Below, piece by piece: positions 24,374-36,391 of a stretch of DNA of 64,000 nucleotides. The stretch is from NCBI GenBank assembly GCA_021399435.1, contig JAJTUP010000007.1, positions 1,550,001 through 1,614,000 of the forward strand, in the 5' to 3' direction. Source of the stretch: Diaporthe sp. PMI_573. Taxonomy: Eukaryota; Ascomycota; Sordariomycetes; Diaporthales; Diaporthaceae. Positions within the stretch are counted from its first letter, which is position 1, and each line of letters begins with the position of its first letter. The position numbers and the translations under genes are program-made. The notes under the pieces were generated by a model. That model made no database searches and was not told where the DNA came from. It saw nothing but the letters and a program-made list of their open reading frames with translations.

Positions 24374-27320
24374 CTAGGGTACTCGCTTTTCGACAACAGT
24401 GTTTTCCGCCACGAAGACATCGGCAGCCTTGAGCACAGCACAGGCAGACTCAATACACTGCTCCAAGCAGTCCCGCCTCAGCTGCTCCAGAGCTTCAAGC
24501 TGTGAGCTCCCAATACTGGTGCGGCGTTTAGCGGACAACGGAGCCATAAGTGGGCAATGAATAAGAAGCCTTGCACAATGGAATTGCGAAAAAACGTGGA
24601 ATTCTGCGGAGCGATATTTGGTGCTCACGGACGTGGCTTTATGTGAATTGGCCCTTTTGTCTTCTGTGTTCCTATCAGTATTCTCATAGTTGCAGGTGAC
24701 TTTCCCATTACCATACCTCTAGCGGCATCGTGCTCATGTACCTTGACCTGATTAAGTGGGCTTGGCAGGCTGTTATACCAGTGGTCAAGCCTCCGTTGAC
24801 CCGACTTAAGCATGTCTCCAATCTCCAACGGGGATGCCGAGAAATTCTGAAGGTGACTTTCGACATTGACTTGAAGTTGAACGATGTGATGAAGCAACCC
24901 CGCATAGGACAGCTCCACAGCCATCATGTCGAAGGTGTCACCTTCTGGAACGCTTTCAGGTATCATTGTGCCTATGGTTGAATCATAGTCGAACAGCTGC
25001 TGATCATCAGTACATGAAGACAGATTTTCAAAACCCTCCAGCCACAGCATGGCTCATCGCGTTTATATCGAGACTGGTGTGACCTTGTAACAGCAACAAC
25101 CATTCGGGCGCTAGACATAAGACCTACTGTAGACACGCCTTGCTGAAAGGAGTACCACGCATCGAGGCAGAAGAATGCCTGAACACATTTCTCCGCTGAT
25201 GCATTTTTGTTTGGAGTACTCTGTCGCCGGGTGATGCTTGCTTGAGGTCCTACGAGACGTAGTTCACGAAGACAGGACGCGGCAGAGGTAAGCTGAGGAC
25301 CCATTTGTGCCACGTCGCATATGCTCGCAATGGAGGCATGTTTTGTGTCAGTTTGCATGATGAGAATTCAACTCATTGAGTAGTTGGAGTGAAGCAAGCT
25401 CACCATAAACAGTGTCCCCTACTTTCGGAATCAGTGGGGCATTAAGACGGCGGCACGCGTGAAACGAGACGGTCTTATTTCCTTTGAGTATAAACATACC
25501 TGGAGCTTGAGAAGACTAATAGGCGCTTCCCAAAGGCGCTTGCACGATGCGAGGACCCCTGTGAGCCTCCTCAAAGAGTCAAGCAGAGGCTTGCTGGTCG
25601 CCGATGCCCTAGGGTTGTCTGCTACTGAGGCGCAGTAGTATCCGATGGCAAATAGAGCGTCTGAGCACGCAACTACCGTAGGGTCTGGCTGCGGCTGTCG
25701 CGCAGATCGACAGAGATCTTCGACACCCTCAGGTGACAACAAGTTTCCGATCAACCTTCAACATGTGAGTAAATGAATCGCCCTGCGTTGCTAATTGACA
25801 AGCCAACAGGCCAATTAATTCCAGCATGACTCACGGAATAGCTGGCACGCGGCTTGCTATACGTATAGCTAAAGGTTAGCAGTCTGCTGTGCGACATTTG
25901 TTGGAATCTCGGAATGAAGGCTCACATTCACTCCAACGGCGCAGATTATCTTCATCCTCGTGGATCCACCAGGGTTCAGAGGTTCTATGCCTTTCTGCCT
26001 CAAAACCCTGAAGTGAGCCGGTTCCCGGATTTGAGCTACTAGGGTCGCTTTTGTTCGGATACCTTCTGAGTAATGCTGAGCTAAGACGACCAAAGATCTG
26101 CACAATTTCCATGCCGCTTGAGCCACCGACCGTCTGTGCGATTAGTTCTGGAAGCCCACATAGGTCTGCTATTGAGGCGGTAGTCGTGGAACTCAAGCTT
26201 TCGTTCTTTTCAGAGGAATTACTTCCCGCGGACGAGGCAACGGCGCAGGTGGCGTCAATTACCTGCCTCTCGGCTGCACTTGTTCGTGTGGGAACTGCGT
26301 CATCCTCGGTCCCCAGATTTAGAAGCTACAGTACTGTCAAAAGAGCCGAAAATGCGAAATAGGAGGTATGATGAATGGATCGCTCACGAGATCTCCAGGC
26401 GAGGGACAAGTGATACTTGGATCCACGGCCTGCTCGGTTGAGTCGCCCGGCTGGTCTGATATGTTGCCTGTTTGGGCCTGTGAGAGCGGGGGTGTACGGA
26501 CGATCACGTCGAAGTTGAAGTCCTCGTATTCGCCGTTCCCCGCTGCTTCTGGCGGTGTTTGACGGACCACTATGGTTGACTCATCGCTTTGAGGCTGAAC
26601 GAAGGCCGAGACGGCTTCGGGAATCATCAAGGTATTCTCGCCGGGGGCCGTGTCCATGAGTTGCGCAGATACGGAACCCTGATCCGGCCAAACGTCCATC
26701 AATGAGCCCGAGTCAGGCCAGATATTAGCAAGGTATTCCTCGTACAGAGGGTAAGTGGGTAGCACAATATCGAGCTCATCGCCATATGGGCCAAGATGGG
26801 GCATCAAGGAGGACGAGCCCAGCTGACGGTGAAGCGCATTCTGCATCTGCTGCCGGTAATGCCCTGCTTGGAGGTGCTGCGCGCGCCACATTCTGCGACA
26901 ATGCCGAGATATCTCAACAGGATAGTGGCATTCGCGATCATACGACTATGACGGTCAGACATAAACATTGAATCCTCGTCATTCCGACCGAGCGCTTACC
27001 GCACAAGTCGAACAAGGAGTTTTCCCATCACCTGTCAAGTCCCAATCAGCCACACTGGATGTCTTTCTCCTCGGAGGCCGAGCCACCCGTTCGTCCGACG
27101 GCTCGGCCCTCCGTGCTTGATGAAGATCATGGACCTGCATCAGGGACGGGACGCAGAGTGAGTCATGCAACGTACACCGGACCTTTTTCTCACGACATAC
27201 GTCGCAGGCGCCTTTTCGACGCGTGATACGCGGCGGAGTGGGTGCTCGAGCATCTCGCCTTTGGCGTCCTGGCGATGCCGGGGCATCGCTGTTGCTGCTG
27301 GTCGCAGCTGGGGACGACAT
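24374..27320 (-). CDS. Zn2Cys6 transcription factor with fungal-specific regulatory domain
   Basis: The start at 27320 (MSSPAATSS) leads into a binuclear zinc cluster built from three exons: 27176-27320, 27000-27031 and 26388-26945. Splicing gives CDVCREKKVRC, DGKTPC, STC and then SYDREC, the exact spacing C-x2-C-x6-C-x5-C-x2-C-x6-C. A fourth exon begins at 26325 (LLNLGTEDD). Downstream frames near 25431-25754, 24972-25358, 24625-25050 and 24374-24628 hold segments typical of the fungal_trans middle-homology region (ACSDALFAIGYYC; ESHLQNF...WYNSLPSPL; VFSQFHCARLLIHCPLM; CIESACAVLKAAD). I read these as one gene, but the exon borders after 26325 are not resolved. It is the only regulator in the window and so the candidate pathway-specific activator. 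CGG/CCG-rich promoters nearby would be its possible targets. Confidence 0.78.
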
Positions 27321-27763
27321 GATCCTTCGGAGCTGCACACAATGCTCATGACGGGGACTGCGCATGCCATGGCAATTCGACGACGCCAGAACTTGAGTGC
27401 TATGATTTTGTAATTCCCAGCGACCTACGGAACCTCCAGTCGACCGAGACGCCGTGCCCTGCTGGGTTCGAGTCATGCACAACATGCGACTCGCGCATAA
27501 CGCACTTGTAAATACTGGTTTCGGCATCATCATAAAAGCACAGAATCAAATAGAGTGGCCGTAAAAGTCAAATCTCAGCATCATGTACATGCTAGGCCTA
27601 TCGCGTGCAGTAACGGCATATCACAAGGAGTCTTACCAACACGCCGACTCCACGCTGAAGAATCTACCGAATACCTTTGAAGCTGTGATAATAAAAACAT
27701 GCTTTTGTGATAAGGATACATCTTGTCGATTTTTAGAAACATGAAGGGCACTGTGTTGGGCCG

Positions 27764-28336
27764 TACGTGGTGACTATCCAACGTCCGCCCGCCCAGTACA
27801 AAAAATGGCTGCACACACCACTAGAAAAAAGGTACCCATCGGGCTTCGCTAAGACCAAGTAAAGCCTATATACTTTAAGCTACTTCGGCCCTCTGGCCCT
27901 CTTGCCTTTTGACCCTCTGACCCTCTGACCCTTTAGCTGTAATCAGTTTTCTGGCCCTTTGGCCATTTTACCATTCTGGCCCTTTAGGCCTCTGATTTTC
28001 TGACTTTTTTGGCCCTTTGGCCCTTTAACTCTCTAGCCCTTGTTATAGCCAGAGGGCTAAAAGGGCCAAAGGGCCAAAAGGTCAGAAGGGTAAAAGAGCC
28101 AGAGAGTCAAAAGGCTATATACAGCCAAAAGACTATATATTCTTAAGTACCACTTAAATAAGAAAGTAGCTTATCTTTGTAAAAAAAAAAATAAAAAATT
28201 TGTTGATGAGTTAGAAAGGTATCTCAGAATACTAGCAGCTTACTCTAAAAAAAATTGTATTGGGGTGGGCGGAGAGTAAATGCTGGGTGGGCGGATGGAA
28301 AACCATAGGTAGGCGGATGTTGGCTACGTGGTGACT
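27764..28336. mobile_element. MITE-like element with inverted ends and flanking direct repeat
   Basis: The ends are ccaacgtccgcc (27778-27789) and ggcggatgttgg (28312-28323), inverse complements with one mismatch. A perfect 12-bp direct repeat, tacgtggtgact, lies just outside each end (27764-27775 and 28325-28336), resembling a long target-site duplication. Several GGGTGGGCGGA-like copies sit inside the right end (28261-28300). No transposase is encoded. The family is unknown to me, so the call rests on structure alone. Confidence 0.45.
28000..28085. repeat. Hairpin of pyrimidine-rich and purine-rich arms
   Basis: The left arm 28000-28040 (CTGAC, T-run, then repeated GGCCCTTT) pairs with the right arm 28053-28085 (AGGGCTAAAAGGGCC...GGTCAG) around a 12-base loop. 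There is one extra run of about eight bases in the left arm. Imperfect GGCCCTTT-type repeats extend left to about 27888 and right to about 28127. It lies inside the putative element. Confidence 0.7.
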
Positions 28337-29612
28337 GGGTATAGTCTACTGGCTTCTAACATATATTTACCCCCCCCCCCCATCCCAGCCTGTTCTTTCT
28401 TAATCCGATTCCTAGCTGTGGATTCAACTTCATAGGAAGCCTTTCCATAAAAAGATTGAGTTGAGTGACTTGAGCTACTGCTGCATGACAGGGAGTACGT
28501 CACAGATAGTACGTTTCAACCTTGCCCCTTCGATTGCTAGCAACCTTCCCCTTAAATAGAAGCTAGCGCCGACTTAACTTCAATTGACGTATTGAGGACA
28601 GCTGCCAAGTCCTAGGATTTCCTCTCGTGACAGCAGAGAACTCTTAATTCACAACTATAGTTGCCTACCCAATAAAAGGGAAGAAGAGGTAGTGAAGCTA
28701 CAAAATGGGCTCGAGGTAGTTTTAGAGGCCAGTTGAGCTAATAGTGGGTCCTGCAGGCGTTCAGCCCGTCAGCTCTGACAGGAAAAGGGAACTCAGGGGG
28801 GGGCCGGGGTTGACGGAAGGACGGCTCCTACACGCGCTTGCGTGGCCTTTTTGAGCAGGGCCATTAGTCTTCGTTTTCATTCTACTGGCGGCGGTGAGTG
28901 AAAGTTGCTGGTGTCTTCTGCGCCATATCGCGGAGCAAAAAGACAAGCGGATGGATTAAGACCGGTCTGTGCATAAGCTCAACGGCATTGGCCATGGGTG
29001 TACTCCGTATCTTTCGGGGACTTTAGTACTCGGGGAGCACGGCAGACAGGGATACCAGGGATTCCCGCCGCGGAGGCTGCTTATTTGCTGCTCGTGATCC
29101 TCGTCAGGCCACCTACGAAATATTGCCAATGGTAGTTGACCCCGATTCTCGGAAAAGGCCGACGGAGGCCTTCTGGGACGATATATACAACACCGTGTGG
29201 CTGCAGACGCAGCCTGGAGGAGGAACATCACAAACTGAATCGAGAAACATCGGCTCTGAAGTGAAACAACCCCTGCTCAGTAACCAGTCAACCTGGGTAC
29301 CCTGCCGGACCCCATGCTCTTACAGGACCTCATCGGTCCGCTAGAACCTTGGCATCGGAAGAAGCGAGGCTTATTGGCTTGAAGTGGTCTTGCCGGAGGA
29401 CGATCCGAACCACCTGCGGGGCAGGGTAGCACTTCACGCGTGAAATGGCCAGAGGGGGAGCTTATCAGCGGCTAATAAGCCGCCAGGACAGGTGTGTGGA
29501 ACGGGAAAAATCATTGATGAAAGTCCAAGAAAATAGCAGAGAGAGCTTTGCACACCAGAGATAGGCAAAAAATTTACCCAATACCACACTGGCACTACGG
29601 AACACAGTCGAC

Positions 29613-30323
29613 ATGGAATCCACGGGGAGACGGAAGATTGGGGCTGAGCAAGGATATCAGCCTCTAAAAACAGAGGATCATCAATGCGACTGCGGAGCTC
29701 TTCCGGAGGCGAGCAGGCCGACATCTCACTGGTCAAAAGTCATGACGGCTTCAGGCAACCGGTGGAAGAAGGTCTCAGCCGCGGTGACGTTGTTGTGGTT
29801 TGCCACCATTGCCGTGCTCATCTGGCAATTCCAGCAACCAAAACGCCGCCTGGATGTTTCAGGCTACATCTGTGCACCAAACGGCGCCATACCAGACGTC
29901 GCGCGGGCACGAGGTTGCGAGTTTGATGGCCTCTCTTTCCACTGGTTTCCGAAAGAGCATACAGAAGACAATGACAACCGCGCTATCCTCCGTGAGTTCG
30001 AGGACCTTGGGCCATGGCCTCGGTACCTGGACAAGGAAGGCAAATACCCAATTCCAGCAGATAATCTTGTTCTCACGTCCGCATATCTCACCAGAAGGGA
30101 ACACATTATCCACTGCAAATACGCACTGCGTCAGACTCACCTTTGGGTCACCAAGGGCTGGGACGTGCCGTTCAACTACAATCATACGCTACATTGCACA
30201 GCTTATCTAGTGGACACCATAATGTGCGTCACAATATGCTTCTTTGCAGAATCTAGCGAATATCATTTGCGCATACTAACAATCTTTCATGGCAAGGGAG
30301 AACCCACCCGAGGATTTGTATGA
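29613..30323 (+). CDS. Small membrane protein related to phomopsin-cluster proteins (HxxHC motifs)
   Basis: The frame encodes 236 residues with one transmembrane helix near residues 53-72 (AAVTLLWFATIAVLIW) after a basic cytosolic lead. The lumenal part has RGCEFDGLSFHWFP, then REHIIHCKYALRQTH and NHTLHC, that is two H-x2-H-C motifs. This layout (one helix, a GC-x-D-x2-x-W-P segment, two HC motifs) is that of fungal membrane proteins found in phomopsin and related clusters. They recall UstYa (DUF3328) oxidases but are distinct. The true 3' end may differ, since a GTGCGT donor lies near 30227. Function unproven; oxidation or cyclisation of a cluster product is inferred. Confidence 0.7.
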   Translation: MESTGRRKIGAEQGYQPLKTEDHQCDCGALPEASRPTSHWSKVMTASGNRWKKVSAAVTLLWFATIAVLIWQFQQPKRRLDVSGYICAPNGAIPDVARARGCEFDGLSFHWFPKEHTEDNDNRAILREFEDLGPWPRYLDKEGKYPIPADNLVLTSAYLTRREHIIHCKYALRQTHLWVTKGWDVPFNYNHTLHCTAYLVDTIMCVTICFFAESSEYHLRILTIFHGKGEPTRGFV

Positions 30324-30804
30324 TGTTACCACACATGTGACTCCTTTTCCTGAATATTCCCCAATTGTATGTACCAAGGTGGACCACTGATTGCGCACAA
30401 ATGTACTAACCAGTACCAGGTGCACCCATATTATCCTTGTGAGGAAGAGGGAATTACATGCGTATCCTGGTGATCAAGTCCAAAGGAGGGCATGGGCATG
30501 CTAGGATTGATGAATGCCTGATGGCACATTATCAAGGGGCTACCGCCTTTGGGAATGGGATATTCGGTGGCGGCTACACCGGTGACATGACGTTTACTGT
30601 TGATTGACTGCCGTGAATCTGGAGGACTGGCCAGCGTCTTGTTCAACTCGAGTACTTGCCCGGAACAAATCCTCTGCAAGACAATTGTACAGACTGTTTA
30701 AATAGACTGATTAATGTACCTACTTAATTGCCTTGCAATCCACCCCAGACCTCACCTACACATATCAGGTAACAAATCCTCCCTTTACACCGGTGAAAAT
30801 CCTG
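30324..30804. other. Intergenic region
   Basis: This is a convergent region. A minus-strand frame at 30431-30679 shows no family features, and I do not call it a gene. Confidence 0.45.
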
Positions 30805-31853
30805 CTACTTCTTCCTAGCCAGGAGGACATGCACTGGCCATTCCAGCTGCACCTCTTGGCCATGCAGGGTTTGTTCCAGATGATGCCACTCACTCGTGGC
30901 CCAACTGGAATCAGAGAAATTCAATCTAAAGGAAAGTAACATTTGCTTCAGCCACTCAGGCGAGGCAACGGTGCGCCTCCAATTAGCGTCGACGGGAACC
31001 ACGATTCTCTCAAGGCTTGCGCGCGCAGCCGGACTACATCTGCCGCAGGACTCGGCGGCGGGACCCACTGGGTGAGAGCAGTCTTTGGATCTGTAAGCGG
31101 CCGGGCACCACCAACCTTCGGCGTTGTTTATCTCGATCAGCTTCACGTCCGACCACTGTTCGTCCACCAGCGGCAGAGAAGCAAGGCCAGAATATAATTG
31201 TCTCTGATGCATTATATGTCAGCTCGCATGGGATATAAATCAGCCGAATCAGTATTACTTACCATGCAACGCTTCCATCCTTCGTCCATCCAGCTGTCCG
31301 AGATCAACTTGTCCACATGGCCTTCAACAAGACATCGTAGAGACTCGGTAGCAGGCGTGTTATCGACAACCTGCGGGAGCGGAGAGTAGAGCACCGCGCC
31401 GAACGTGCCGCCAGGCCTCAGACTCTCGTTGATATTGAGGAGCGTAGGAGCCAAGACCGTCCAATGGATCGCCTCACACGACATGGCCAGATCAAGCTGC
31501 CCTTTCGCCGATCCCAGAGATTGATCCCAGGCATCTTCGCCCCTCTTGTTACGGTATGCAAACATGGTATCGGGGAACAACCCTGGCAGGCGGGCACGTG
31601 CTGCTTCGAGGAGAAAAGCCTTCGGTTCCGTCAGAATGGCATGGGTCAGGCCGCCGCCACCCACCTTCAGGAACCGAAGCAAGCCTTCTATTCCATTTCC
31701 ATACCCTGCGCCAATATCATGGGCTGACTTTAATGGTCCTTGATGGTATGTGGTGAACAGTGCCCATAGTGACGCAGGATACTCGACACGATGGTCGCCG
31801 TAGTGCTCAATTTCATACTTTTGCGCATCATTCAAGCCCGAAACACTGCCCAT
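30805..31853 (-). CDS. SAM-dependent methyltransferase, trans-aconitate type
   Basis: Two exons (31263-31853, 30805-31203) with a 59-bp GT-AG intron and a CTGAC branch site give 329 residues. Motif I reads DIGAGYGNG (about residue 45), CEAIHW marks the active-site region, and LRPGGTFGAV is motif III. The C-terminal half (WKRCM|RQLYSGL, then SPEWLKQMLLSF) matches fungal trans-aconitate 3-methyltransferase-like proteins. I chose the ATG at 31853 (MGSVSGLND) because it directly precedes the conserved YGDHRVEYP region; an upstream in-frame ATG at 31922 exists. Substrate unknown. It may form a carboxyl or hydroxyl methyl group on a polyketide-derived product. Confidence 0.85.
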
Positions 31854-32736
31854 TGTGCTTAGGAGAGGCAGTGGTGCTGGAAGGGACCTCGTGGCTTGCC
31901 TGTGTGTATTTGTACGGACCAATTTTGCGGGTCTTCAGTAGGAATACTCAAAAGGTGGATTGGAGAAGCAAACGAGTGAACGGTAGCGATAGTGCAGGTT
32001 ATTGGTGACCATCGTCCCAAAGTAGGTGCACTGGCAATAGTATTCCTCACTTGGGAGCGGAGGCTAAACATGGGTGGGGACATGAGAACCGCTGTAGAGT
32101 TTAGCTAAACAATAGGCTTCCGAGGGTCTCCGCGCCTAACGGCAACGGTCAGCAGTGGCGCATGGATGGATCACGCCCGGCGGAGCAAATGTAATAGGAG
32201 CAACAACGGCTGTCCATGAAAACACAGCACATGGATCCATTTGGGTGCAAATCGCGTGTGTTCCAGCACAAGCCACGTGTGATTGGCCAATTCGGTCTTC
32301 TCGCAGCAACATTGCTTGGAGAGTTGGCGGCTCTAGACTGAAGGACTACACTCTGAGAAGGTGTAAGTCTGAATAGTAGTCTGAGTGGTGGTCTGAATAG
32401 TAGGTTTAAATATTAGGTCTTAATAGGTGTGATTATTTTAATGAAGAACCTTCCGCAGATGCATCATCCGAAGGTGATGGAAATTGGTGCTATTTGTATA
32501 AATTTTCTCGCACTTCACATGAAATCGCATGCGAATGCTGCCCTCCACTCTGTTCGTCATTAATCGGATAGCCTCATATAAGGGGTTCCCTGCGTGCCCC
32601 TACGAAGGGTCTATTCGGCACTAATTTTGACATACATTCATAGCAGACCAGCGAACTGTAATAGGCGCCCAGAAATCTCACGAACACCATACTTTCAACT
32701 TACCAAACCTGCCGAGCTCGAATTCAACCCAAGGCC
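31854..32736. other. Intergenic region with short tandem repeat
   Basis: No gene is recognised. Three imperfect 12-bp tandem units (agtctgaatagt type) occur at 32366-32401. A CCAAT/ATTGG pair lies near 32282-32292. Confidence 0.5.
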
Positions 32737-34697
32737 TCATTCCTCCGTATCACCCTCTAGCCATATTTCGTGGCCATTGCCCTCGCGCAGAAGCAGGCTG
32801 ACAAAACACCCAAATATTGCAACTAACATTGCTGTCCATGATGCCACACCTGTAAAATTATGCGATGTCCCGTAGCTATACAGATACCCATAACAAGCAG
32901 CAGCGGCACTGCGGAATGTGCTCGTCGTAAGAATTGACATAGTGTGTGTCCTTGCACGGGCTGATGGGTGTGGGCTGGCGCTGATATAATATTTGTATAA
33001 GCTTTCCAAGTTTGCTCACAGGAGGGAAGCTTACCTGTTAATGAGCATCACCTGTGTAGGCATTACAAACACAGCACAGAACATCAGGATGGTCTGGATT
33101 GCCACTATCAGGGCCCAGACAGGAAACCCGCTCTTGCCAGCCGGCGGCTGTGTTGACGAGGGCACGACAGCAATGTATGGAAGGAGAGCATGAACGAGAG
33201 GAAAACCCATCAGAAAGACACGCAGGGTCCTGAGGTTGCCCAGACGTTGTTGAACCCGAGGGAATATGAGCAGTTGTGCGGGAAGACCGACAGCGCCGAG
33301 AATAGCCAAGGTCCAGCCTATCTTGTCCGTAGCCATGCCAGCGCCACCGGAGAAGAAGAATGGTAGCCTCCATTTTCGTCGCTCTTCCACCGAGGCGACA
33401 GGATCGCTGAGAAAGCTAGGCCACAGACTGTTGTATGCAGTTGTGTGGATCTCTAGGATGGTGTACGACAGTAAGGTGCACATCAGGTTCCGGGTGAATA
33501 TTCTCCGGAACGGAAGGAAAATGACCTTTTGCGGCGTTTCAAGCTGCTTCGCCGGGGTGCCGGGACTCTCAGACTCCACCATTGGCTCCATCTCTTCTTG
33601 TCCGGCCATGTCGTTGACAACCATACTGTATCTCACATGGGATCTCCTGAAAAAAGCGTGAATCTTTTGATAAATTGCTCTTCCAGGATCATAGCGATGC
33701 CGAACAGGCTCCAGTGTCTTTTTTTGGGAGAATCAAAGCCAGTGAGTCAGCGATGAGGATCTCTGGCATGCTGTTGGGGGGCGGATGGTACAGACCTCTT
33801 CAAGGAATAGGAATACACTCAGAAAAGATATCAACAGTATGGAACCGTTTAATAAAGCCGGTGGCGCATAGGGGTACTGCTTCAAGAAGGCAACGTTTCC
33901 AAACTTTTCCGGGAATCTACCAGGCAGATCGGCCAGCTGCCCTGCCATTAGGGGACTGAGCATGATCGCGACATTGAAAGAAATGGGAAGCAGCACAAAG
34001 GCCCTGGCTTGATATCTGTTGGACATCCAAGTAAGCGGAAATTACTTCAAGTTATGAGGTAGCTTGTGTCATGTTGGTCTGATAGTTCTTACCGCTTTTC
34101 CAGTACAACCTCAGAGACCATGGTCCTGATAATTGCAATATTACCGTTGAGAAGCCCCTCAACAATCCGCAGAGCAAGGGCCTGATGGAAGGTTCGAATA
34201 AATCCAAATGCTGTCGCCGAAATGACTAGAAATGACTGTAAGTATCAGTGTGTAACCAGGTTCAGGTTACCTGATTCTTGTCATAGCATTCTGTTTTCGG
34301 TAGACGACAAATAGGGAGACTGACGTGCACCGCTTGTCCCCAGAAGCAACACAGGCTTTCTCCCTCCCCAAGGCGAGTCTGCAATCTTGCCAACAACAAG
34401 AACCGAGATGCACTGGGAAAAAGTGAAAGCTGATTTCAACAGGGACACCTGCCGAATTACCTCGGCCGATGTCAAAGCAGGGTCCAATGACTGCAGTTGG
34501 TAATACATGTAGGTCTATTGCATTTCTAATGAGCATCCAAAGTCATGAAAATGTCGGCCAGCCAGCGGCGTTCGGATGCTTACACCGAGTGAAGCAGAGA
34601 CAACAGGTTCTGCAAACCGCATCAAGCATAGCACAAACAACTGGTCCTTCCTCGGTAGCGACATCCAACTGACTTTGCCAGTCGGCTTTGTCGACAT
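32737..34697 (-). CDS. Major facilitator superfamily transporter
   Basis: Six exons (34584-34697, 34331-34514, 34225 to 34093, 33796-34015, 33035-33717, 32737-32980) join in phase to 525 residues. The MFS motif-A-like loop GKIADSPWGGRKPVLL lies between helices 2 and 3. LLNGNIAIIRTMVSEVV is the helix 4-5 region, FLEETLEPVRHRYD ends the first half, and a charged central loop (EEMEPMVES) precedes the second set of helices. The type is that of fungal DHA1-like or YCR023C-like efflux carriers, usually 480-560 residues. It most likely exports a cluster product or gives self-protection at the plasma membrane. The carried compound cannot be told from the sequence. Confidence 0.92.
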
Positions 34698-35517
34698 AGT
34701 GCTTGGTGATCTTGTTCGCAGTTGGTGTTCAAGTTAAATGAGACGACGGTGTGAAGGACCAGTTTTCTTGTTACATGGACTCGTGAACGACACGTGGAGC
34801 GGGAATAGCCAGGCAAGTGAGGGATGTACCACCTCCCTCATTGAATACCATCTTTGAGACCTGTATGCTCCGATCCACGGGCTGAACGAACCTTAACATC
34901 AGCCCAGGGTGGGGTTTGTCAATCCGACTTAGTCATTTCAAGTGCCCAAGGCGCCTCCCAAATGGAAAGCCCACGATAACCAAGTATTGATCATGAAAGA
35001 GGGCACAAGAGATTGGGACAGGAGCTGCGGAGCATGGTAACTATAGAGTACAGGCTTTAGCCGACATTCCTGGATTATTTCGCCAAACGGAATCTGGGAT
35101 GCAATCGGTGGGCACAAGATTAGACCCTACATGTTTGCCATGTCTTGCATTCACGATATTTTAACAATACTCGCCAAAGGCATGATTATACCCGCCACTC
35201 ACTTGCAATAAATACCCAGTGGGTCAGCTTTACAATGTCATTGTCTTTTGTCAGTGGACTAACTTTTACAGAGGAACAGTGGTGACCATCGTCCAGCTGA
35301 CTGTTACAACAACGTAACTGCCACCGCATAACGACAGTATTTGTTTCCCAGTAACCCTAGCACCACAGTCTGACTTAATTCCCCATTCGAATAGCTGTAA
35401 TCAGAGCCTTCGTAGTCTCGTCAACCTTGCAAGCCATTTATGATCGTCAGTACCGCTCCAAGGGAATTAATTAAGTGGGTGGCGAGCAATAGAGGAAGAC
35501 GCCTATAGTTGGAATCT
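34698..35517. other. Intergenic region
   Basis: No gene, tRNA or repeat is recognised in this 820-bp stretch. Confidence 0.5.
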
Positions 35518-36391
35518 TTAACTTACACAGAGTTCGTCGAAGAGGGTATAGTGATTTCCCTTGACTCGGATGACCTGGGAAATGAATTCCGGGTGCAGGT
35601 CCTCCCAGCCAAGCTGAGGCAAAAATCTTGTCCTGTCAAGGACGCACATGGACTCTCCAGCACCCATCGCGACCTTATCTTCTGCTCTGATCAATATGAC
35701 GAGTGGGGCCACAGGAAGTTGACCAGGTAGTGGGCTGCTTTTTGGGGCCTGCATCAGTCTTGGCATCGTCCACTGTGGAACGACCCAGCGATCTGCGAGG
35801 CAGTTTGCCCGGACGAGGGCCGTCATCAGTCGTTCTTTGGTCTGAGAGCTCAGTACTTTGACTCCCGGGACATGTTGCACGGTGCCCTCCTTGGTTGCCT
35901 CGGGTCTCTGGCACCGAGGGTACACAGTGTCCAACAGAATTACCTTTGACACTGTGAGCCCCCTGCCCTGCAAGGCAAGGTTCCGAGCAATCTCGACAGC
36001 AACAATGCCTCCGAATGACCATCCTTCGTATTCGCATGGGATATTGTCAGTTCGGGACGTCTGTGCTTAGTACATGCATGGGAAGTGAGTGGCAGGATAT
36101 GCCTGAGAATATCAACCTACCGCCAATAAGGATTTGGCCGCGCGGATGTCGGCGCTTGATTATCATGATGTAATGCAGCGCCATGTCTCGTACGTTCTGC
36201 CAGCCGCCAAGGCCACTGCTGTTGAACTTTGGGTCGTAAATTCCATAGACGCGTGTCCCAAGGCGGCCCAGTTTCATGTAGCCTGAGACCAATCCGCTTG
36301 CGTCGTGGATCAGGAACAGCGGAGGTGTCTCAGTCTGCAGCCGGCCACAGGCTGGATCATCTTGAATGAGAATAGGATTCGGGGCTGGCAT
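35518..36391 (-). CDS. Free-standing thioesterase (alpha/beta hydrolase)
   Basis: Two exons (36121-36391, 35518-36023) give 258 residues, the size of a single PKS/NRPS thioesterase domain. The start MPAPNPILIQ leads into PPLFLIHDASG, the usual oxyanion-strand segment. The intron restores IGGWSFGGIVAVEIA, where GWSFGG holds the nucleophilic Ser. An Asp in LIRAEDKVAMG and the His of KGNHYTLF complete a likely triad. Discrete thioesterases of this type release chains from highly reducing PKSs, which lack a release domain. HR-PKS 1, 3 kb away, is the obvious partner, though HR-PKS 2 or editing of the NRPS are alternatives. Confidence 0.88.

Larger units (their letters stand above)
27321..29612. 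other. 2.3-kb gene-free block with repeats
   Basis: No gene family is recognised. The block holds the small inverted-repeat element at 27764-28336 and a 12-base C run (28370-28381). Short frames at 28761-29344 look non-coding. It separates the NRPS half from the PKS 1 half. Confidence 0.6.

Noticed and set aside
28370..28381. Run of 12 C bases as a functional signal.
   Set aside because: A simple homopolymer in a gene-free block; probably neutral, and its length may be a sequencing artefact.
29123..29344. Possible RiPP precursor near the UstYa-type genes.
   Set aside because: The frame lacks a signal peptide and lacks repeated core units with protease sites; no other such frame was seen in the window.
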